64,000 nucleotides of DNA, taken from contig CM061068.1 in assembly GCA_030762895.1 (NCBI GenBank), forward strand, positions 40,968,783 to 41,032,782. Direction: 5' to 3'. The DNA is from Sophora flavescens (lineage: Eukaryota > Streptophyta > Magnoliopsida > Fabales > Fabaceae). Of the stretch, positions 58,565-64,000 are shown piece after piece. The stretch's first letter is position 1. Each line of letters opens with the position of its first letter. The notes beneath the pieces were generated by a model. The model made no database searches. It had not been told where the DNA came from and saw only the letters and a list, made by a program, of their open reading frames with translations. The position numbers were made by a program, and so were the translations under genes.

Positions 58565-60040
58565 TGAGCGTCTCTTGGCCTTTGTACCACGTGAACTATG
58601 GGATCCAGGTGGATGCTTCTTAATAAGTCAAGCTCGGGACGTTAAACAAGCGCTTCTTGGGAGGCAACCCAAGCTAGGTATCCCTCTCTTCTCCTAACTT
58701 TTGTTTTGTTTTGTTTTTGTTTGTCACTCTTGAATAATTTGAGAAGATCAAGAGTTGTTGTATGAATAGTGTGTCGGCAAGCTTGTTGGATTTTAATTAA
58801 ATTGAGCATAGATTGATTGCATGTATTATTTTGACCATCGATGATTTCCCCCTAAGTTCTGAATTTAGAAAAGTTGATCCCCACTTAAAAATTGAAAACT
58901 GAACTTTGAGAATTTTATTGTGATTACTTGATTTATGATAAGTTTGGGGTGTTTAGGGGGTGCACACACTAGGAATTGTATCTCAGTCAAACAATTTTCA
59001 AAATGTCCAGGTGAGGATTTGAGCCTCCAACTCTGTTTTTGAATGTGTGAATCACTGTTAAGTTGCACTTTCCCGAATTTGCTTGAATCTCTATATGGTT
59101 TGCATGTTTATGTGTTGCATCAAATGATTTAGGCAATTTTCTTTGAAAAACTACTTGGCCTAAAAAGAACCATCCCGAATGCATGTTCCCTAGTTAGCCC
59201 TGGTTGAGCCTAATTAGCCTATTGTTTCTTGATGACCCTATATCACAAGCCAAAATCTGAAAAACCATGTTAACCCAATCTTAAGATTAGGAGAGCATGG
59301 AAATGAGCAAGAGAAAGGTTGTGAGAAACTAAGTTTGGGGTGGCTACAAGGTGATGTGTCATATTGGGGTGAGAAAAAGAAAATAAGGGTTGGAACCCAA
59401 GGCGAAAAAAAAAAAAGAAAAATATTTGCCAAAGGAAAAGGGGCAGAACAAAAAGATTAGCAAGGAAAAGGCGTAGTCACCCGAGGCAAAAAGAAAAATG
59501 GAAAAAGGAAATTGAGTGGAATATGTGTAAAAATGCTCATGCTCTCTTAGTTCCTAGGGACTTAAGCCTAAATATCCTTCATTATCCTACCCTTAGCCAG
59601 GTCCCATTACAACCTTTGAAAGACCTTCTGATGTTGCATGCATGTTTTCGTGGGAACTATTATTGAGATGAAAATCAAATTCATGGGAAGTGCTCTTGAT
59701 AAGTGAAATTGAGTGAAAAAGTTGATAGCCTAGACAAACTTGAGCGAATGATTGAAATACTAAATGCCCTTGTGAGGAAGGCAATTGTTTGAAATAGGTG
59801 ATCTTCCTTTGTGTGTATCTTTGAGCCTCAACTTAGAGCAATGATGGCATGAATGATAAATTCTCAATTGTTTAAAGTAGATGAATGTGGGGATTACATT
59901 GTTGTAAAGGGGGGAGATCATTGGAGAAAAACTGTTTTGATTGCATGAAATTTGTGCGAAATCGATTGATTCCTTTAGGCTTGCCAAGTCGTGAGTCGTT
60001 TTTGAGTTTTAAGCTTGCTTGGGGACAAGCAAGGTTTAAG
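58565..60040 (+). other. Non-coding interior of the gag-only element
   Basis: No pol or env. Contains the conserved motif at 58638-58670 and AT-rich sequence with several short words also found in Athila 3' regions (for example AAGTTTGGGGTG at 58939 and 60038). Short open frames on the minus strand have no recognisable content. Confidence 0.65.
58638..58670 (+). other. Conserved post-gag/post-integrase motif
   Basis: Begins GACGTTAAACAAG and ends GGGAGGCAACCC; 29 of 33 bases equal the Athila copy at 9647-9679 (minus). In this element it follows gag directly, as expected if pol was deleted. Confidence 0.65.
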
Positions 60041-60052
60041 TTTGGGGTGTTT
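60041..60052 (+). other. Polypurine tract of the gag-only element
   Basis: TTTGGGGTGTTT directly before the 3' LTR start TGATAAGCC. Confidence 0.65.
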
Positions 60053-61573
60053 TGATAAGCCTTCGGCTTATCTAGTTTTATAACTAGATGGACCGTGGTT
60101 TTTGTGCAAATTATTCGAGTTCAATCCCGTTTTCGCCCAAATTTGCCTTGTTTTGTTCCTAAGTTGGACTTTGACTCGTTTTGCGTCTTTTGTGTAGTTT
60201 TTAGCTTATTTTGAATAGAATTACGCTTTTTGTTGCTTTTGGTGTTTTCAGGTCAATAAGTGAAGCTCCGGGAGTCAAGGAAAGTCAAGAAGCAGTGGAA
60301 AAAAGCACTTCTGGAGATACTCGCCTCGCGAGTGGATGCTCACCTCGCGAGCCTGAAGAACAGATAAAACAGCAAGGTCATCAATTTTGTCTCGCCACGC
60401 GAGAATATGTTCGCCCCGCGAATCATGAAGACCTGCAAGACAGAGACCATCACGGCCAAGCCGTGATGAAGATCGCGCCCGTGACAGTTTAAGGTTTGAA
60501 GTCTCGCCCCGCGATAAGAATATCGCCCCGCGAAAGTTTGAAGACCCTGGAAGTCAGAGACCATCACGGCCCAGCCGTGATGAAAGTCACAGCCTAGAAT
60601 TGAAGACTCGCCCGGCGAACACACTTTCGCCTCGCGAGAGTTCAAATTGAAAGCGCGCCAATTTTAATTCTCGCCTCGCGAGAGGCTGCTCGCCTCGCGA
60701 GCGAGCGCAGATCAGGAATCCTATATAAAGGCTGTTTCAGATCAGATTAGAGGAGGCTGGAGAGCTTTTGGAGGGCCGCGAATCCTAGTGGTTTTCCACT
60801 GTTTAGAGTAGCGTTTAGGGTAATTTCTTTTCTCTTTGGAGCTGCGTCTCCCTTTTTCTTATGGAGATTATGTCCGATTGTTTGTCTATGAGCATGAGGA
60901 ACTAATCCCCTCGTCTGAGGGAACAATGAAGCCACCCATGGCAGTGTAGTGTTCATGTGATGTATGTCTTTCTCCCCTTCTTTTAATTGATGTTTTCCGA
61001 TTCTGAATTGAATGCTTGATCATATGTATTGCGTGATTAATCAGTTAAACATGTTTGAGGCCGAACGGCGATTCGCGTTTTAGAACTTGAATTGGGATCA
61101 TCGGTCGAGTATTGCACGAGAGTGAATAGGAGATCGGTGCAACCTTATAGGGAACAAGAATTAATCAAATTCGAGATTAGGATTATGAGACCTAGTAAGT
61201 AATTAATCCAATCGTCGAATACGTCCTAATGAGCACGAGAGTGGATTTAGGAGAATTTAGGGGTCCCGGTTGACATTGTAATTGAACTTAGGGAGGAATT
61301 CATCATCACTTGGATGTACATATTGGGTAGGTGGATTTGTGACCTTGGACATTTTAGTTTTCATATTTTTAGTTAATTATTTAATTAGATTTGTTAATTT
61401 AATTTTGATCCTATTCTCTCTCTCAACCACCTTCTGTAACTTGACCAAACGTATCGGATTTCCCGCGGATTAGTCAAATTGGTAGCCCAATCCCTGAGTT
61501 CGACCTCGGTAATTACTTACCGTGTTATTTTTATTACTTGCGACGACCCGGTACACTTGCCGGATCCACAACA
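60053..61573 (+). repeat. 3' LTR of the gag-only element
   Basis: TGATAAGCC to CCACAACA, 1521 bp. It matches the 5' LTR with about twenty differences, most of them in the first 700 bases (for example CTCGCCTCGCGAG at 60319 where the 5' LTR has CTCGCCTAGCGAG). It is followed by AAAAT. Confidence 0.92.
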
Positions 61574-63303
61574 AAAATCCCTGCCATATGGTTTAGATCC
61601 CAGCTTCTTGTCCCAGGGAGAAATAGATCCTGGACATGCAAAGGCGTAAGACTCGGGTCACAAGGCAGAGAAGAAGCCAAAGTGAGTCCATTACAAAGCC
61701 ATGGGTCAGTTCAAACTTTTACCTTATCACCTAGGCCAATAAACCATTTATATCCCTCTTTAATCAGAGCTCTAGCATTCCAAATGCTCCTCCAAGAAAA
61801 ACTTTGGTTGTGACCAAGTTGAGCCCCTAAAAAATCACATCTAGGAAAATATTTAGCTTTGAGTAATCTAGATGTGAGAGAGCTAGGGTTGGTCATTAGT
61901 CTCCACCCTTGTTTTCCTAACATAGAGAGATTGAAAGCATAAAGGTTGCGGAATCCCATACCTCCATTATTTTTATGAACCGACAATTTATCCCATGAAA
62001 GCCATTTGATTCCTTTCCCTCTGTTATTTGAGCCCCACCAAAAGGAATTCATCATCTTTTCAATCTCATCCCCTAGGGAGTCCGGGATTAAGAAAATGCT
62101 CATGAGATACGTAGGGATCGCTTGAAGCATGGACTTTATAAGAACTTCTTTACCGGCTCTAGAGAGGCATCTACTACTCCAGGAATTGATTTTCCTCCAA
62201 ACACACTCCTTGATATAGTTGAAAGTTGATTTCTTGCTCCTGCCAATCATAGAGGGAAGCCCAAGATACTTTCCGGTGCCTAGGCAAACAGGAACATCCA
62301 GAATAGAGGCAATGAAGTTTTTAATAACTGGATTAACATTCTTACTAAAGAAAACTTTAGATTTATTGAAATTTATCATCTGACCTGATGCTTCCTCATA
62401 AGTCAACAGAATCTGCTTCATTACCCGAGCCTCTTGATCATTAGCTTTAAAGAAGAGGAAACAATCATCTGCAAAGAGCAAGTGTGTAACAATAGGGGCA
62501 TTGCGACAAATTTTGGCACCATGCAAAGCTCCCCTTCTTTCTGCTTGGTCAATGAGAGCAGATAGGCCTTCAGCATAAAGAATGAATAGATAAGGAGATA
62601 GAGGATCTCCCTGACGAAGGCCTCTGCCTGGAAAAATAGGGCCAAACTAGTCCTCATTAACCAGAACAGTGTAAGTACCAGATTCCACACACATCATTAT
62701 CCACCCAATCCACTTAGCATCAAAATCCATCTTCTTCATAATCTCTCTCAAATAGCTCCAATCAATATGATCATAGGCTTTGCTAATGTCAATTTTAAGG
62801 GCTACCTCACCAACTTTACCATGACTCTTCCCTTTCATAAAGTGAATAATTTCAAAAGCTATGAGAGCATTGTCAAGAATAGATCTTCCTTCAACAAAGG
62901 CAGATTGCATTTCAGAGATGCATTTAGGAAGCACTTTTTTTAGCCTGATAGCTAGAACTTTGAATAAAATTTTATACACAACATTGCACAAAGATATCGG
63001 GCACCAATCTTGCATGCTAAGAGGATCATCTTTCTTAGGAATAAGACAAATGTTTGTATCATTAATAGAAGGGGAAAAATTACCAGTTTCAAGCCACATC
63101 TTGCCGGTCTCAAAAATCACCAGCCCATAAAAGTCCTCAAATCTGGAATAGAAAGCAGCATTTAGGCCATCTGGGCTTGGAGACTTCCCAGAATCCATGT
63201 GAGCTAAAGCTGCTTTGAATTCTTCAATGAACAACGGGGCAGTTAAGAGAGCATTGTCCTCCAGTGATATCCGCGGCCCAACAGCTTGAATGACTAGCCC
63301 ATA
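61574..63303 (-). pseudogene. LINE ORF2: reverse transcriptase part
   Basis: A single frame with two stops: TAG at 62647-62649 and TGA at 61723-61725. RT motifs in order: SGKSPSPDGLNAAFY, LIPKKDDP, ISLCNVVYKILFKVLA, SAFVEGRSILDNALIAFE, KIDISKAYDHIDW, GLRQGDPLSPYLF and the catalytic LLFADDCFLFF. The connection region KYLGLPSMIGR and WWGSNNRGKGIKWLSWDKL follows. This is typical of plant L1-type LINEs. The protein starts mid-domain because of 5' truncation, so it was dead on arrival; the few stops show it is young. Confidence 0.87.
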
Positions 63304-63319
63304 AACCAATGTGGGACTT

Positions 63320-63610
63320 AGACACTAAATAAACACAATAGGAATGTACTGTATAAATATGCTTTTAAGCCTTGATAAGATGAGAGCAATTATACTGAAG
63401 AAAAAATATCAAGCATAGCCTTGATATGTAGTTGTAGCAAGAACTAAAACATTTTTATCTGGATAACTTTAATTTGTTAGTAAAAGTTGTTCACTTTTAA
63501 TTCAAGAATTTGGATAACTAGTAATACATAAGTAAAATGCTTTTTTTTAAGAAAAAAAATTATTCTCTCATCACTTTTAGAATTTATATTCTTTGAATTA
63601 TCTACTCTCT
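63320..63610. other. Spacer between two LINEs, no gene
   Basis: AT-rich, with no coding region. Confidence 0.5.
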
Positions 63611-64000
63611 CTTTTTTGTTGATAAAAGCCAAATTATGACAATTCATTCATAATAGTGTTAGCAATACAACTAGGAGCAATGTAAAAACAACAGAAGCTA
63701 GCATACAACAAAGACGCCCTAGCCAAAGAGTGAGCCACTTTGTTTGCTTGCCTCCTAATAAACTTTGTTGAAAAGTTTGTAAAGTAAGAAGTAAGACCCT
63801 TGCAACAATTGACAATGATACCCAACTCAGTAATATTTTCCTTTGATGAAGATAACTCATCCATCACCCCTTTACTATCAACTTCAAAGTGGACGTTGGT
63901 GAAACCCATCTCAATGCACCATTTAATGGCAAACAAGAGACCCATTGCTTCCCCCACCTTCACTTCCAACTTTGATTCTACTCACATTGTTTTAGCGTGA
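63611..64000 (-). mobile_element. 3' end of a second LINE (RNase H tail), continues past the window
   Basis: Frame 63969-63634 on the minus strand: VGEAMGLLFAIKWCIEMGF, NVHFEVDSKGVMDEL and FIRRQANKVAHSLARAS, an RNase H-like domain, ending at a proper stop (63634-63636). Then comes a short tail and poly(A) (Ts at 63612-63617). The frame can be followed to the window edge. It is not the same copy as 54755-63303. Confidence 0.8.

Larger units (their letters stand above)
55928..61573 (+). mobile_element. Young non-autonomous LTR element with gag only (TR-GAG/LARD type)
   Basis: Two LTRs of 1520 and 1521 bp in direct orientation, a perfect 5-bp duplication AAAAT (55923-55927, 61574-61578), tRNA-Asp primer site and polypurine tract. 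The 2605-bp interior holds a partial gag ORF and 1.5 kb without coding sequence; protease, RT and integrase are absent. The LTRs differ at about twenty places by eye, so the insertion is recent. It must use the enzymes of a related element; the primer site and gag style point to the Athila/Tat side of gypsy. Confidence 0.92.
54755..63303 (-). mobile_element. 5'-truncated L1-type LINE, split by an LTR element
   Basis: Read on the minus strand from 63303 to 54755, ending in a short poly(A) (Ts at 54753-54759). The flanks share AACCAATGTG-GACTT (54739-54754 and 63304-63319, one mismatch in 16), a LINE-type target duplication. It contains RT, zinc-binding and RNase H regions but no endonuclease, so it was 5'-truncated at insertion. 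The LTR element 55928-61573 is inside. When it and one copy of its 5-bp duplication are ignored, the LINE frame on both sides is the same. Confidence 0.85.

Overview
This window is nuclear DNA from a flowering plant, almost certainly a eudicot. The evidence is the AT-rich intergenic DNA, plant-type Ty3/gypsy (Athila-type) elements primed by tRNA-Asp, several CACTA families with plant TNP2 domains, a Helitron, Tourist-like and hAT-like MITEs, L1-type LINEs with a plant RNase H tail, and remnants of a MIKC MADS-box gene and of a UTP4/PCN WD40 gene. A legume is possible but I cannot prove it. No intact host gene is visible. Most of the window is transposable elements, many nested in each other, and I could set many boundaries from target-site duplications (TSDs).

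Layout. 1-412 is flank. 413-16459 is an Athila-type retrotransposon on the minus strand with two LTRs, a tRNA-Asp primer site, a polypurine tract and broken gag, protease, RT/RNase H, integrase and env-like regions. It carries a Tourist-like MITE in one LTR and a solo LTR nested in a second solo LTR. 16460-20715 is AT-rich flank with K-box exon remnants, a small Helitron and a foldback MITE. 20716-22014 is a non-autonomous CACTA. 22390-31660 is a large CACTA whose right terminus is missing; it is joined to a near-identical second copy of its own left flank, followed by the uninterrupted target site. It carries a TNP2 pseudogene and a second gene ending in a Ulp1-like protease domain. 32.3-36.3 kb holds a LINE fragment, a Helitron end and a hAT-like MITE. 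36317-46703 is a hAT-like element split by a complete CACTA (36722-46430). 46832 to about 50.1 kb is the left part of a fourth CACTA family. 51648-54393 is a decayed, intron-containing UTP4/PCN pseudogene. 54755-63303 is a 5'-truncated LINE on the minus strand, split by a young non-autonomous LTR element (55928-61573) that keeps only part of gag. A second LINE runs off the right edge.

The most unusual signal is an arrangement shared by unrelated elements: pairs of short CG-containing palindromes, separated by about 6-12 bp and often repeated at roughly 55-75 bp. They occur in the Athila LTRs and untranslated parts, the inner solo LTR, the LTRs of the gag-only element, and the 5' untranslated/intron region of two CACTA families. 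The palindromic word differs between families, and one LTR mixes two words. I do not know a named function for this arrangement.
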